Source: Thermoplasmata archaeon (GTDB lineage: Archaea; Thermoplasmatota; Thermoplasmata; Methanomassiliicoccales; Methanomethylophilaceae). Taken from it: a DNA stretch of 64,000 nucleotides. The notes beneath the pieces are model-generated. The model searched no databases and had not been told where the DNA came from. It saw only the letters and a program-made list of their open reading frames with translations. The first letter of the stretch is position 1; each line of letters starts with the position of its first letter. Of the stretch, positions 34,795-44,895 are shown piece by piece. The DNA lies in the NCBI GenBank assembly GCA_015063125.1, contig SUTB01000004.1:103487-167486 (forward strand), written 5' to 3'. The translations under genes and the position numbers were made by a program.

Positions 34795-35844
34795 ATGATC
34801 AAGAAGATGGAGTGCGGTTCGGCATGCAACGGCCATGTGGCGGAAGGATGCGAGCACTGTATAAACGGATCCAAGATGGTCCTGCTGGTCACCGGCCAGT
34901 GCAAGTGGAACTGCTATTACTGCCCCGTCTCTCTTGAGAAGAAAGGCCTTGATGTGATCTACGCCAACGAGGCCAAGGTGTCCACCGACGAGGAGATCAT
35001 CGCCGAGGCGGAATCTATGGATGCCACCGGTACCGGGATAACCGGAGGGGATCCACTGCTGGACATCGACAGGACTCTCCATATGATCAGGCTCCTGAAG
35101 GATACATTCGGAAAGGACCATCACATCCATCTGTACACCGCTACATTCGATATCGACAAGGTGAAGAAGCTGGAGGAAGCCGGATTGGATGAGATCCGCT
35201 TCCACCCGATGATACCCATGTGGACCCATATGCAGGACACCTGTCTGAAGGACATCATCGCATCCACCGAGATGGATGTCGGCATCGAAGTGCCCGCGAT
35301 CCCAGGGAAGGACGAGGAGCTCTCCGCTCTGGTGAAGTACGCCGATTCGGTCGGCGTGAAATTCATCAACTTCAACGAGTTGGAATTCTCGGAGAGCAAC
35401 TGGGGCATGATGGAGGAGCACTCCTTCGAGGTGAAGGACGACATATCCTCCGCTGTGTCCGGTTCCTACGAGACCGCAATGGCCGTGATGAAATCTAACA
35501 AGAAGGCCAACATTCACTTCTGTTCCTCGGCCTTCAAGGACGGAGTGCAGCTGAGGAAGAGGCTTATCCGCCGTGCGGAGCATATCTGCACCGACTATCA
35601 GGCGGTCACCGACGACGGCACCCTCGTGAGGGGCTACGTCTACGGAGGGGACCTGGATTCCATCGTCTCGAAACTGAGGGAACTCAATGTTCCAGATGAA
35701 CTTTTTATCAAACTGGAGAACAAGGTCGAGGTAGCTCCTTGGGTGCTCGAGGACATCGCCGACGACCTCGGTTTCAAATGCTACATCTCGGAGCAGTACC
35801 CCACAGCGGACGGCCTCGAGGTGGAGAGAACACCTTTGAATTGA
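34795..35844 (+). CDS. Radical-SAM protein related to pyruvate-formate-lyase activating enzymes (COG2108 type)
   Basis: A 349-residue radical-SAM protein. The cluster motif is CKWNCYYCP (CxxxCxxC) near residues 40-47, followed by GGDPLLDIDRTL as the SAM-binding glycine-rich region. An extra cysteine group lies at the N-terminus (CGSACNGHVAEGCEHC), a possible second metal or cluster site. This layout matches a widespread archaeal family of unknown substrate. The reading frame is open for another 108 codons upstream but that part is antisense to pyrF; the ATG at 34795, placed correctly behind the TATA box, is taken as the start. Confidence 0.8.
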   Translation: MIKKMECGSACNGHVAEGCEHCINGSKMVLLVTGQCKWNCYYCPVSLEKKGLDVIYANEAKVSTDEEIIAEAESMDATGTGITGGDPLLDIDRTLHMIRLLKDTFGKDHHIHLYTATFDIDKVKKLEEAGLDEIRFHPMIPMWTHMQDTCLKDIIASTEMDVGIEVPAIPGKDEELSALVKYADSVGVKFINFNELEFSESNWGMMEEHSFEVKDDISSAVSGSYETAMAVMKSNKKANIHFCSSAFKDGVQLRKRLIRRAEHICTDYQAVTDDGTLVRGYVYGGDLDSIVSKLRELNVPDELFIKLENKVEVAPWVLEDIADDLGFKCYISEQYPTADGLEVERTPLN

Positions 35845-35922
35845 TTGTAAAAATAAGTGGTTTGAAGTAAGAGGTTTGAACTGATTCCCAAACCGCCGAT
35901 AGGCAGATCGTAAGGGGGACCG

Positions 35923-36351
35923 TCAGTCCACGCTGATGCTCTGGATCTCGTGATGCCTGTTCACGATATCCCTGGCGATGCGCAGATTCTTGCCGGCCTT
36001 GCCTATCGCACGGCCCTTGAGCTTGGGATCGACTGTTATTGTCGCATGAGTGATGTTTCCGCGCTGCTCGATAACGACCTTCTGAGGACCGTAAATGTGG
36101 AATACGTTCTTGACGAACTGCTCGGGATCATCTGAGTACTCAACGACCTGGATGTTCTTTCCGGTCTTGTCCTTGAGCTTGATCACATGCTCCCCTTTCT
36201 TTCCGACAGCGACGTTGCCCTGTCCTTTCTCGACGACGAACACGAGCTTGTCCTCAGTGTCCATACAGTCGATGGCGTTTGCCTTGGTGATCTGCTCGAA
36301 GAGAGCGATGTACCTGAGCGTATCCTCGGTAAGTACGATATCTGCGGACAT
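35923..36351 (-). CDS. nusA: Archaeal NusA-like KH-domain transcription factor
   Basis: A 142-residue protein with two KH RNA-binding domains, the archaeal counterpart of the NusA core. The KH signatures are VAVGKKGEHVIKL and GRAIGKAGKNLRIARDIV. It is the last gene of the RNA polymerase operon, as in other archaea. An ATG at 36351 with GAGG upstream is preferred to the GTG three codons earlier, which overlaps the L30e stop. Confidence 0.93.
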   Translation of the reverse strand: MSADIVLTEDTLRYIALFEQITKANAIDCMDTEDKLVFVVEKGQGNVAVGKKGEHVIKLKDKTGKNIQVVEYSDDPEQFVKNVFHIYGPQKVVIEQRGNITHATITVDPKLKGRAIGKAGKNLRIARDIVNRHHEIQSISVD

Positions 36352-36356
36352 GTTCC

Positions 36357-36635
36357 TCACAGCGTTAAGATGTTGGAGCTACCTTTGTCAATGATTGCAA
36401 GGGCAGAGACCGAGAAAGGCTTTCCACACAGAGCACCGAGCTCCATGTTGTTTCCCTCGTAAATGTGAACCTTCACATTTGCGTCCTTAAGGTCCTTGCA
36501 CGGACAGTTCCTTGCGATGATGATCATCTGTGCCTGTCCGGCCTTCACTGCTTTCAATGTCTGATCCAATCCGAACTGCACCTTTCCAGTGGTGATAGCG
36601 GATTTCAAAGCTCTGCTTATGTCTACTTCGCTCAT
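36357..36635 (-). CDS. rpl30e: 50S ribosomal protein L30e
   Basis: A 92-residue RNA-binding ribosomal protein. The pattern begins DISRALKSAITTGKVQFG, followed by QAQMIIIARNCP and the NMELGALCGKPFSVSALAI ending. Position between rpoA2 and nusA is the standard archaeal order. Its ATG overlaps the rpoA2 stop by the ATGA arrangement. Confidence 0.94.
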   Translation of the reverse strand: MSEVDISRALKSAITTGKVQFGLDQTLKAVKAGQAQMIIIARNCPCKDLKDANVKVHIYEGNNMELGALCGKPFSVSALAIIDKGSSNILTL

Positions 36636-38083
36636 TCTTTATCCCCCTTTTTCTTGGGTGTGTAAATAAGGTTTACAGCACCGGTACCTAAGGTGACCGG
36701 CTGTCCAACTATGATGTTCTCGGTAACTCCCTCAAGGTGGTCGACCTCTCCTACCATAGCTGCGTGCAGAAGGTGCGCGGCGGTGATCTCGAAAGCTGCC
36801 CTGGCAAGAACCGAGGACTTCTTTCCGGACACTCCGTGCCTTCCGATTGCCTTCACATAACCGTCGTTGGTCATGAGATCGGCGACAAGCATGATGTGAC
36901 GGATGTCGACATCAAGACCTGCCTCTCCGAGGGTTCCCATCGCTTCGTGGATGATGGAGTTCCTGGCCGCCTCGATTCCGAGGACGTCCGCGACCTCCAG
37001 GATGCTGTTCGTCATGACGTTCGGAGCATCCACTCCCTCAACGTTGAGGACCTCTTTCAAGTTGCTTCCTTCCGTGACGATCTTCCAGTAGCCCTCTGTC
37101 TTGGACAGGACGGCCCTGTTGATTCCGTCAATACCTTTGATCTTCGCGGTCTTGACGGCGTCGTACATGGATTGTAATTTCTTGTATGAAGGCTCATCCG
37201 ACTGGATCACGATGTCGTATCCAGACAACTTGACCATTCCGCGAACGGCTTTGACCTTGTTGAGCCTGTCGACGAGCTCGTCCATCTCCAGGTGCCTGTC
37301 CTCCATCTTGCGGACGTCGGGCCTGACGATGAGCGTCATGTTGGTGATGTCCGTGTCGATGGTGGCGACGTCCAGGATGGAGGTCGTCTCGATGTTCGAT
37401 GCGACGAGGCGTGCTACGCTCTCGTCCTGGGCTGCGATCCCCTCGAGAGGGATATCCATCGAAGGAGTGCTGGGGATGCGCCTTGCATCCACGATCTCGA
37501 TCAGACGGGGCAGTCCCTGGGTAACGTTGATGTTAGCGACTCCAGCGTAGTGGAAGGTACGCATGTTCATCTGGGTACCGGGCTCTCCGATGGAGTGGGC
37601 CGCCATGACTCCGGCGGACTCGTTCTGGTCCATCATGTGCCTCTTGTACATGTCGTAGGCCTTGGTGAGCAGCTCCTTGCACTTGGCATCGCTTACCTCG
37701 TGTCCCTCGATGCGGGCCGCGATGTCCACGATGACCTTCATGGGCAGCTTGATCTCCAGCTTCTCCATGAATCCCTTGAGCCTGAGCTCGGTCTCGTTGT
37801 AGGTGTAGAAGTTAGTGATCTCCTCCATCACAGCCTTGACCTCAGGCTCCTCGTCCTTCTTCTTCTTGGATTTGGTGGCGGATGCCGTGCTCTTCTTGGT
37901 GGTGGATCCGACGCTGGAGAGGACGTACTTGGCCTCTTCCTCGTTGAGTCCGAGCTCCACGAGCTCCTCCTCGGATGCACGGGCGATGTCGCTCAGGGTG
38001 CTGAACTTGGTGAGGAGCAGTGTTGCGGTCTCCTCGCTGATGCTCCTGTTGAGCAGTGCCTTCATGGTGTCTTTCTTCGCCAT
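36632..38083 (-). CDS. rpoA2: DNA-directed RNA polymerase subunit A''
   Basis: A 483-residue C-terminal portion of the largest polymerase subunit. The core begins near residue 85 (MEEITNFYTYNETE) and contains the bridge-helix/trigger-loop region with AHSIGEPGTQMNMRTFHYAG and the ending SVLARAAFEIT with GVTENIIVGQPV. About 80 extra N-terminal residues precede the core: a small helix-hairpin-helix-like unit (TLSDIARASEEELVELGL) then a Ser/Thr/Lys-rich linker. I start it at the ATG at 38083, seven bases after a GGAGGTGA site; a GTG two codons earlier overlaps the rpoA1 stop. Confidence 0.95.
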   Translation of the reverse strand: MAKKDTMKALLNRSISEETATLLLTKFSTLSDIARASEEELVELGLNEEEAKYVLSSVGSTTKKSTASATKSKKKKDEEPEVKAVMEEITNFYTYNETELRLKGFMEKLEIKLPMKVIVDIAARIEGHEVSDAKCKELLTKAYDMYKRHMMDQNESAGVMAAHSIGEPGTQMNMRTFHYAGVANINVTQGLPRLIEIVDARRIPSTPSMDIPLEGIAAQDESVARLVASNIETTSILDVATIDTDITNMTLIVRPDVRKMEDRHLEMDELVDRLNKVKAVRGMVKLSGYDIVIQSDEPSYKKLQSMYDAVKTAKIKGIDGINRAVLSKTEGYWKIVTEGSNLKEVLNVEGVDAPNVMTNSILEVADVLGIEAARNSIIHEAMGTLGEAGLDVDIRHIMLVADLMTNDGYVKAIGRHGVSGKKSSVLARAAFEITAAHLLHAAMVGEVDHLEGVTENIIVGQPVTLGTGAVNLIYTPKKKGDKE

Positions 38084-38085
38084 TA

Positions 38086-40902
38086 TCACTCACCTCCTCC
38101 ATCGTAGTCGAGATCGAGGTCGTCCATGTCCTCTCCGTCTCCCTCTTCCTCGATGTATTCCATCTCGTCCTTCTCGAGGGATCCGTAGTCTCCTCCGACG
38201 TCCTTCTCGACTTCCTGGTTGAAGTTCTCCGCCTCGTCTCCGAAGACCTCGAAGAACAGGTCATCCAGATCGATGGCCTTACCCCTTACTGTCTTCGCAG
38301 GGTCGACTCCGTCCTCTCCGTACTTGAACTGGATGACGGTTCCCACGGTGTTCCTGACGGTTCCGTCGGACGTGAGCTTCAGGTCCTCCAGTGCCGAGAC
38401 GAGCCTCCTCTGCATGTATCCGGACCTAGAGGTACGGACAGCGGTATCGACCAGTCCCTCTCTTCCTCCCATTGCGTGGAAGAAGAACTCGGTGGGTGTG
38501 AGTCCAGACTTGTATGAGTTGGAGCAGAAACCTCTGGCGTATGCACCGAGGTCTCCCTTCTCGAAGTGCGACAATGTCCTGTCCCAGTATCCTCTGGCCA
38601 GCCTCTCTCCACGGACAGCCTGCTGTCCGACACAACCTGCCATCTGAGACAGGTTGAGCATGGATCCACGGGCTCCGGCCTTGGCCATGATGACGGCGGG
38701 GTTGTCCATACCGAGGTACTTTCCTGCGATCGTACCTGCATCATCACGAGCCTTTCCGAGGACCTGCATGACGCTGACCTCCAGGGTCTCCCTGAGGGAA
38801 CGTCCGGGCATCTGCTGGAGGGTACCGGAGCGGTACGAGTCCACCAGAGCGGTCACCTTGTCGATGCACTCCTGTGTGTTGTTGTTGATCTGCAGCGAGG
38901 CCTCCTTGGGGATATCCTCATCGCTGATACCGGTACTGAATCCGTGGTTCATCAGGGCACCGAGGGCGAGCCTTGTGACCTGGTTGATGAACAGGGCGGC
39001 CCTCTCGGAACCGTAGTCGCGAGCGATACGGTCGAGGATCTTTCCCTTGCTGTTTCCGATCGCCTTGACGTCGATGGTACCGCAGACCAGCTCTCCGTTG
39101 CGGATGATGACGTATCCGTCGTTGGGGCAGTTGCCCTTCTTGCACTCCGCCTGGTTGGTGCAGTTGCAGATGTTGGCCCTGAAGCTTGTGTTGAAGTCCT
39201 TGGGCAGGATAGTGCTGAAGAGCTGCTTTCCGGTCCAGTACTTCTCTCCGGTCTCCTCGTCCACCATGGGCTCGGGGAGGGGCACCTCGGGCAGCTTGAA
39301 CATGATGTTTGCTGCCTCCTCTGCGTTGAAGCGGGGGTTGTTGTGAGTCAGGAAATACGCTCCTGTGATGTGGTCGTGGATGGCACCGATGATGGGTCCT
39401 CCGTACCTGGGGGACAGGATGTTCTCCTGGACCTGCATGATGATGCGTGCCTCGGCACGGGCCTCGTCGGACTGCAGGACGTGTAGGTTCATCTCGTCTC
39501 CGTCGAAGTCGGCGTTGTAGGGAGGACAGACGCACAGGTTGAACCTGAATGTCTTTCCCTCCATGACCTTGACGCGGTGCGCCATCATGGACATCCTGTG
39601 CAGCGAAGGCTGCCTGTTGAACAGGACGACATCTCCGTCGACGAGCTGTCTCTCGACCGTGTAGCCGATGTCGAGACCCTCTGCGACCTCTGCCGCATTC
39701 CTCTCTGTGACCCTGATCTTCCTTCCATCGGAACGGATGACGTAGTTCGCTCCGGGGACGTAGGGGAAGTTCAGCTGGTCCTCCATCGGACCGCGCCTGA
39801 CGATCTCCCTGACCTTCTCGATGTTGTACTGGTTGACACGGAGGGGGACTGTGAGCTCCCTTGCCGCGAACGTGGGCACTCCGACATCGTTGATAGAGAG
39901 CAACGGGTCGGGCGAGATGACGGTACGGGCCGAGAAGTTGACACGCTTTCCGGACAGGTTGGATCTGAAACGTCCCTCCTTACCCTTGAGCCTCTGCTCA
40001 AGTGTCTTGAGGGGACGTCCGGACCTGTGCCTCGCGGGAGGGATTCCGGATGTCTGGTTGTCAAAGTATGTGGTGACGTGATACTGGAGAAGCTCCCACA
40101 GATCCTCTACGATCAGCTGGGGTGCTCCCGCGTCACGGTTCTCTCTGAGCCTCTGGTTGATCCTGAGGACGTCGACCAGCTTGTGGGTCAGGTCATCCTC
40201 GGACTTGTCACCGGCCTCCAGTGTGATGGAGGGCCTGACGGACACAGGGGGCACTGCGAGGACTGTGAGCACCATCCACTCGGGCCTGCATGTCTCGGGG
40301 TCGATTCCCAGGGCCTTCAGATCATCGTCGGAGATCCTCTCGAGCCTCTCGCGGACCTCCTTGGGTGTGAGCTTGTGGTTGTCCTCGACCTCCCTGAACG
40401 TGGTGGGCTTGTCGAGCTTGATCTTGATCTGCGTCTCGTTACAGTAGGGGCAGACGGTCTTTCCGGATGCATCCTTGGCGGTGTCCTTCGTGAAGAGCTT
40501 CTTCTCGATGGTTCCTCCTCCGAGCTCCTCCATCTTCTCCATGCTGTCCATACGGTCCTTGATCTGCTCCTCGGAAAGCATGAGCCTTCCGCACTTGCAG
40601 CATGTGGACTCGAGAAGCATCTTGATGTCCTTGATGAATCCGACGTGGATTACGGGCAGGGCGAGCTCGATGTGTCCGAAGTGTCCGGGACACTCGTCGA
40701 CCTTGCATCCGCAGGTCTTACAGCGGATTCCGGGTTCGATGACTCCCATGTGGGGGTCCATCAGTCCGCCGGGGTAGGGGTAGCCCTCGTCGTTGTACGT
40801 GTCGGGGGTGATGACCTTGATGGCGGACATCTTCCTGATCTCCTCGGGGGAGAGGCAGGAGAACTTGATCGAACCGATCCTCTTCGTGATTCCGTATGTC
40901 AT
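38086..40902 (-). CDS. rpoA1: DNA-directed RNA polymerase subunit A'
   Basis: A 938-residue N-terminal part of the largest subunit. Zinc sites appear in CKTCGCKVDECPGHFGH near residues 58-75; the catalytic Mg-binding loop is YNADFDGDEMN; GKRVNFSARTVISPDP and NRQPSLHRMSMMAH are the usual template-contact segments. The C-terminus is acidic (EEEGDGEDMDDLDLD). Length is slightly above the archaeal norm because of that tail. Overlaps rpoB by four bases. Confidence 0.98.
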   Translation of the reverse strand: MTYGITKRIGSIKFSCLSPEEIRKMSAIKVITPDTYNDEGYPYPGGLMDPHMGVIEPGIRCKTCGCKVDECPGHFGHIELALPVIHVGFIKDIKMLLESTCCKCGRLMLSEEQIKDRMDSMEKMEELGGGTIEKKLFTKDTAKDASGKTVCPYCNETQIKIKLDKPTTFREVEDNHKLTPKEVRERLERISDDDLKALGIDPETCRPEWMVLTVLAVPPVSVRPSITLEAGDKSEDDLTHKLVDVLRINQRLRENRDAGAPQLIVEDLWELLQYHVTTYFDNQTSGIPPARHRSGRPLKTLEQRLKGKEGRFRSNLSGKRVNFSARTVISPDPLLSINDVGVPTFAARELTVPLRVNQYNIEKVREIVRRGPMEDQLNFPYVPGANYVIRSDGRKIRVTERNAAEVAEGLDIGYTVERQLVDGDVVLFNRQPSLHRMSMMAHRVKVMEGKTFRFNLCVCPPYNADFDGDEMNLHVLQSDEARAEARIIMQVQENILSPRYGGPIIGAIHDHITGAYFLTHNNPRFNAEEAANIMFKLPEVPLPEPMVDEETGEKYWTGKQLFSTILPKDFNTSFRANICNCTNQAECKKGNCPNDGYVIIRNGELVCGTIDVKAIGNSKGKILDRIARDYGSERAALFINQVTRLALGALMNHGFSTGISDEDIPKEASLQINNNTQECIDKVTALVDSYRSGTLQQMPGRSLRETLEVSVMQVLGKARDDAGTIAGKYLGMDNPAVIMAKAGARGSMLNLSQMAGCVGQQAVRGERLARGYWDRTLSHFEKGDLGAYARGFCSNSYKSGLTPTEFFFHAMGGREGLVDTAVRTSRSGYMQRRLVSALEDLKLTSDGTVRNTVGTVIQFKYGEDGVDPAKTVRGKAIDLDDLFFEVFGDEAENFNQEVEKDVGGDYGSLEKDEMEYIEEEGDGEDMDDLDLDYDGGGE

Positions 40903-43900
40903 TTCAAATCCTCCAGCTGAAGCCTCATGGCCACACCAAGGGACAGGAGCTCATCCATCAGCAGCTTGAAGGCGTAGGATGTCTGAACCTGGTAGATGTT
41001 TGTATTATTCTTACAGACAGGACAGTAAAGGGAACCGTGCCTGTCCATGATCGCGATGTGTCCGCAGGACGGGTTGCCGCAGATCCACTGCTGCGTTCCG
41101 TCGGACTCGTCGAGGAGACGGTCCTTGATGACCATGGATACTCCGTGACCGATCAGACAGTCACGCTCCATCTCTCCGAACCTGAGACCTCCCTGCCTGG
41201 AACGTCCCTCGGTAGGCTGCCTGGTGAGGATCTGCACGGGTCCCCTGGACCTGACGTGCATCTTTCCGCTTACCATGTGGTGCAGCTTCTCGTAGAAGAT
41301 GACTCCTGTGTAGACGTCGGCCTGGATCATCTTTCCGGTCCTTCCGTCGTACATGATCTCCTTTCCTGTGTCCTTGAATCCGTTCCTGACGAGGCCGTCA
41401 CGGATGGACTCCTCGTTCTCTCCGGAGAAGGCGGTACCGTCGATGAAGCGTCCCTCCATCGATCCGACCTTACCGGCGATCATCTCGAGCACGTGACCGA
41501 TGGTCATACGCGACGGGATACCGTGGGGGTTGACGACCAGATCGGGTGTGACTCCGTCGGCCGTGAAGGGCATGTCGCACTGGTCGACGAGCCTTCCTAC
41601 GACTCCCTTCTGTCCGAACCTCGAACAGAACTTGTCTCCCAGCTCGGGGATCCTCTGGTCCCTGACCTTGACACGTACGAGCTTCCTTCCGTCAAGGTCC
41701 TCAGTGATCATGACTGAGTCGACGTATCCGCTCTCTCCGTGCCTGACTGTGACGGATGTCTCCCTCCTCTTCTGAGGAGTGAGGAAGTCTGTCTCCTCCT
41801 CGTTGAACCTGGGAGGCGATGTCTTTCCGACGAGAACGTCGGAGCTTCCGACCTGAGAACCGGGCAGGATGAGACCGTCCTCTCCGAGCATGGAGTACTT
41901 GTCCTCCTCACGTGCACCGGTGACGTCGGGCTGAGGGATCTCGAACGCATCCTCGGTTCCTCCGGGGTAGCGGTGCTCCTCTGCGGAATAGGACCTCAGG
42001 AATGTCGATCTTCCGAGTCCCCTCTGCACGGAGCTCTTGTTCATGACGAGCGCATCCTCGATGTTGTATCCATGGTAGGACAGGACAGCGATACAGAAGT
42101 TCTGTCCTGCGGGCCTGTGCTCGTAGTGCATGTAGTTCATGGTCTGTGTGTAGACCATGGGCCTCTGGGGGTAGTGCATCAGGTGACCCCTTGTGTCGGG
42201 CCTGATCCTGTAGTTGGAGCACGCGATTCCCAGAGCCTGCTTTCCCATTGCCGCACCCATTGTGACACGGGGTGCGGAGTTGTGCTCGGGGTAGGGAACG
42301 ATACCGCATCCCACTCCGATGATGATCATGGGGTCGACCTCCATGTGGGTGTACTTGGGGTCGAGCTTGGTGGGGACGACGAACTCATCCTCGCACCACT
42401 TGCACTTCAGGACGACATCTCCCTCTTTTCCGGGGTTCATCCAGTCGGCATCCATGGGCGAGAGGGCGTGGTTACAGCAGGGACACCTGCTGGGCACGTC
42501 GTATGCGTCGACGAGGACGAGAGCGTCCTCCTCTTCCTCTGCATCGATCCACTCGATGATTCCCTCGCGGAACAGGTCGTTCCATTTGATCTTCTCTTCA
42601 CGGATGTTCTCGATGTGCTTCCTTGTGAGCGCGAGCCTTCCGTTCTTCACGATGAGCAGGGGCCTCCTGAGACGTCCCTCATCGCAGTTGATGATGACCT
42701 CGTTGGTCTCCTGGTCGAAGCGGACGTTGATCTCGCCCGAGATGAGACCGCATCTCCTGCGCTCCCTGATCTCGCTGACCAGCTTCTTGGCGTCCTCGTG
42801 GACACCGACAAGGTCCCCGTTGACGAAGATACGTGTCTCGTCAGCGGACTTGACAGATTTGATTCCGAGCTCCCTGAGCATCCACCTGATGTCCATCTCC
42901 GGGATTCCCTCGGAGATCTCGATGATCAGTGCGGCGTTCTTCACCAGACCGCAGTTCTGTCCCTCAGGCGTCTCCGAGGGGCACAGCCTTCCCCACTGTG
43001 TGGGGTGAAGGTCACGGGCCTCGAAGTGGGGCTGACTCCTCGTGAGCGAGGAAGTGACCCTCCTGAGGTGCGACATGGCGGACAGGTTGGATGTCCTGTC
43101 GAGAAGCTGCGATACTCCTGCACGTCCTCCGACCCAGTTTCCTGTGGCGAGGGCGTGGATGAGCTTGTGCGTAAGAAGCTCTGTCCTGATCGAGGAACGG
43201 ATGGAATTGATGTCGAACTTCTCGTTCTTCTTCCTTCCCCAGTTCCTCTCGATCTGGTACTTCAGGTCCTTCATGAGGCTGCTGAAGCTTGTCCTGAAGA
43301 GGTCCTCCATGAGGTCACCGGACAGCTTGAGCCTCTTGTTGGCGTAGTGGTCCTTGTCGTCCTCGTTCCTCTTCTCCAGAGAAAGCTCAAGGACTGAACG
43401 GGCCACACGGCCGAGGAAGATGGCTTTCTTCTTCCTGTCCTCGTATGTGTCTCCCAGGTGGGGGAGCAGCGAGCGGTCCAGGATGGATTCGACCTTCTTC
43501 GTCCTGTACTCCTTCGCCTGACCGGCGGCGAAGTTCCTCTCAAGGAACAGGATGGCGTCTTCCGTTGTGTGGAATCCGTTGGGGGCGTACGTCTTCTTGT
43601 CGTATGCCGCCTCGATGTTAGCGTAAACTGTGTTGGCCATGAGGTCGTCGGAGACGATGGTCTCGTAGATCTCCTGATCGGACTCCATTCCCAATGCCTT
43701 CATCAGTGCGATGAGGGGGATGGATCCGGAGACAGCGGGGACGGATACTGAGAGCATTCCGTCCTTCTTCTTCTCCACGAGGGTCAGAGCGCGGTATCCG
43801 TCCTTCTGTGAGAAGACCTTGGCAACTTCGACTGCCGCGCCGTATTTCTCGTTGTATTCGACCATGACCCTGTTGGGTGCAAGGTCCTCGAGCGTGATGA

Positions 43901-44519
43901 GAACCCTCTCGGTTCCACCGACGATGAAGTATCCTCCGGGCTCCCTGGGGTCCTCTTTCTCCTTGACGAGCTCCTCCTCGTATTCCTCGGGGGTGAGCTG
44001 ACGGTCGAGGTGGTGTTCCAGATTGTCCTGGTATAGGCTGCATCCCTTGGACTTGACCATGATGGGCAGGTCTCCGACCCACAGCCATCCGGATGCCTCG
44101 GGAGCATCTGATTCCTGCCCGTCCTCGATGATCTCGAAGAAGACCTCGACACGGGAGGCGTAATTGAACTTTCTGAGCCTGGCCTCCATGGGAGTGGTCC
44201 AGTGCTCGCATCCGTTGGCCTCTTTCACATAGGGCTCTCCAACACGGATGGTCGGTCTAGCGTTGACATCGATGTGTCCGTCCTCGTCCCTCTTCCTTCC
44301 CAGGCGGATCTCGATATTCCTGCCTCCGGTGCGCTCGGGATCGAGCTTGATGATTCCACGGGACGCGTCGTCCGTGGGGACCCTGATGTCGTCGACGATC
44401 CTCTGCATCCTGCTGTTGGGGTTGTCCTCGGATGCGAGGAAGTCGTTGAAGGACGAGAGGTGGTGGTTCACGATGTTGTGTTCCGAGAAATAGAGCTGTA
44501 CTAGGTCCCTCATGCTCAT
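40899..44519 (-). CDS. rpoB: DNA-directed RNA polymerase subunit B (undivided B''/B')
   Basis: A 1206-residue second-largest subunit. It is one chain, as in Thermoplasmata and unlike most Euryarchaeota that split it into B'' and B'. Conserved pieces include QLLDRTSNLSAMSHLRRV, GRLCPSETPEGQNCGLVKN, the NYMHYEHRPAGQNFCIAVLSYHGYN-type hybrid-binding region and the C-terminal zinc ribbon CGNPSCGHIA with YCPVCKNN. The gene overlaps rpoH and rpoA1 by four bases each, giving a tightly coupled operon. Confidence 0.98.
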   Translation of the reverse strand: MSMRDLVQLYFSEHNIVNHHLSSFNDFLASEDNPNSRMQRIVDDIRVPTDDASRGIIKLDPERTGGRNIEIRLGRKRDEDGHIDVNARPTIRVGEPYVKEANGCEHWTTPMEARLRKFNYASRVEVFFEIIEDGQESDAPEASGWLWVGDLPIMVKSKGCSLYQDNLEHHLDRQLTPEEYEEELVKEKEDPREPGGYFIVGGTERVLITLEDLAPNRVMVEYNEKYGAAVEVAKVFSQKDGYRALTLVEKKKDGMLSVSVPAVSGSIPLIALMKALGMESDQEIYETIVSDDLMANTVYANIEAAYDKKTYAPNGFHTTEDAILFLERNFAAGQAKEYRTKKVESILDRSLLPHLGDTYEDRKKKAIFLGRVARSVLELSLEKRNEDDKDHYANKRLKLSGDLMEDLFRTSFSSLMKDLKYQIERNWGRKKNEKFDINSIRSSIRTELLTHKLIHALATGNWVGGRAGVSQLLDRTSNLSAMSHLRRVTSSLTRSQPHFEARDLHPTQWGRLCPSETPEGQNCGLVKNAALIIEISEGIPEMDIRWMLRELGIKSVKSADETRIFVNGDLVGVHEDAKKLVSEIRERRRCGLISGEINVRFDQETNEVIINCDEGRLRRPLLIVKNGRLALTRKHIENIREEKIKWNDLFREGIIEWIDAEEEEDALVLVDAYDVPSRCPCCNHALSPMDADWMNPGKEGDVVLKCKWCEDEFVVPTKLDPKYTHMEVDPMIIIGVGCGIVPYPEHNSAPRVTMGAAMGKQALGIACSNYRIRPDTRGHLMHYPQRPMVYTQTMNYMHYEHRPAGQNFCIAVLSYHGYNIEDALVMNKSSVQRGLGRSTFLRSYSAEEHRYPGGTEDAFEIPQPDVTGAREEDKYSMLGEDGLILPGSQVGSSDVLVGKTSPPRFNEEETDFLTPQKRRETSVTVRHGESGYVDSVMITEDLDGRKLVRVKVRDQRIPELGDKFCSRFGQKGVVGRLVDQCDMPFTADGVTPDLVVNPHGIPSRMTIGHVLEMIAGKVGSMEGRFIDGTAFSGENEESIRDGLVRNGFKDTGKEIMYDGRTGKMIQADVYTGVIFYEKLHHMVSGKMHVRSRGPVQILTRQPTEGRSRQGGLRFGEMERDCLIGHGVSMVIKDRLLDESDGTQQWICGNPSCGHIAIMDRHGSLYCPVCKNNTNIYQVQTSYAFKLLMDELLSLGVAMRLQLEDLK

Positions 44520-44782
44520 CCCCTCGTTACGAGCCTGTACGCCACGAATTCCTGGGCGGTCTTGCTCTTCCTTACGATCTTGATCACACGACCCTCTTCG
44601 ATGGGACCGTGAATGCTTTCCAGGACTTTGACTCCTGGATCACTTTTTCTTATCTTGGGGAGCTGCTCCAGTTTGATTCCCTTTCTGTCGAGAACCGCCT
44701 GTGCCTCTTCCTCTGACAAGAGGTGATGCTCGGGCACCAGACAGTGCCTGAGAACATTGAACGAGATGTTTTCTGTTGCCAA
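44516..44782 (-). CDS. rpoH: DNA-directed RNA polymerase subunit H
   Basis: An 88-residue subunit equivalent to the C-terminal domain of eukaryotic Rpb5. FNVLRHCLVPEHHLLSEEE, LPKIRKSDPGV and the ending IKIVRKSKTAQEFVAYRLV match the family. The start is a TTG preceded by a GGTGA site five bases upstream; there is no suitable ATG. First gene of the rpoH-rpoB-rpoA1-rpoA2-rpl30e-nusA operon. Confidence 0.95.
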   Translation of the reverse strand: MATENISFNVLRHCLVPEHHLLSEEEAQAVLDRKGIKLEQLPKIRKSDPGVKVLESIHGPIEEGRVIKIVRKSKTAQEFVAYRLVTRG

Positions 44783-44895
44783 GTTTTCACCTACTTTTTT
44801 TCCAGACCGGTCATCTGGGGAAGACGTTTGGATTTGAGAAAAAGTGTGTGCCTTTCCTCATACTTGATCTGCCGTCGATCTCTCATGAAGTCCAT

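Noticed and set aside
41739..43397. 552-codon open frame antisense to rpoB, and similar long antisense frames over rpoA1 (39577-40920), proS (59703-61124) and gatE (22001-23050)
   Set aside because: They lie opposite strongly conserved genes in a GC-biased genome, lack plausible ribosome-binding sites and their sequences are rich in the D/V/L/H/G composition typical of antisense shadows.
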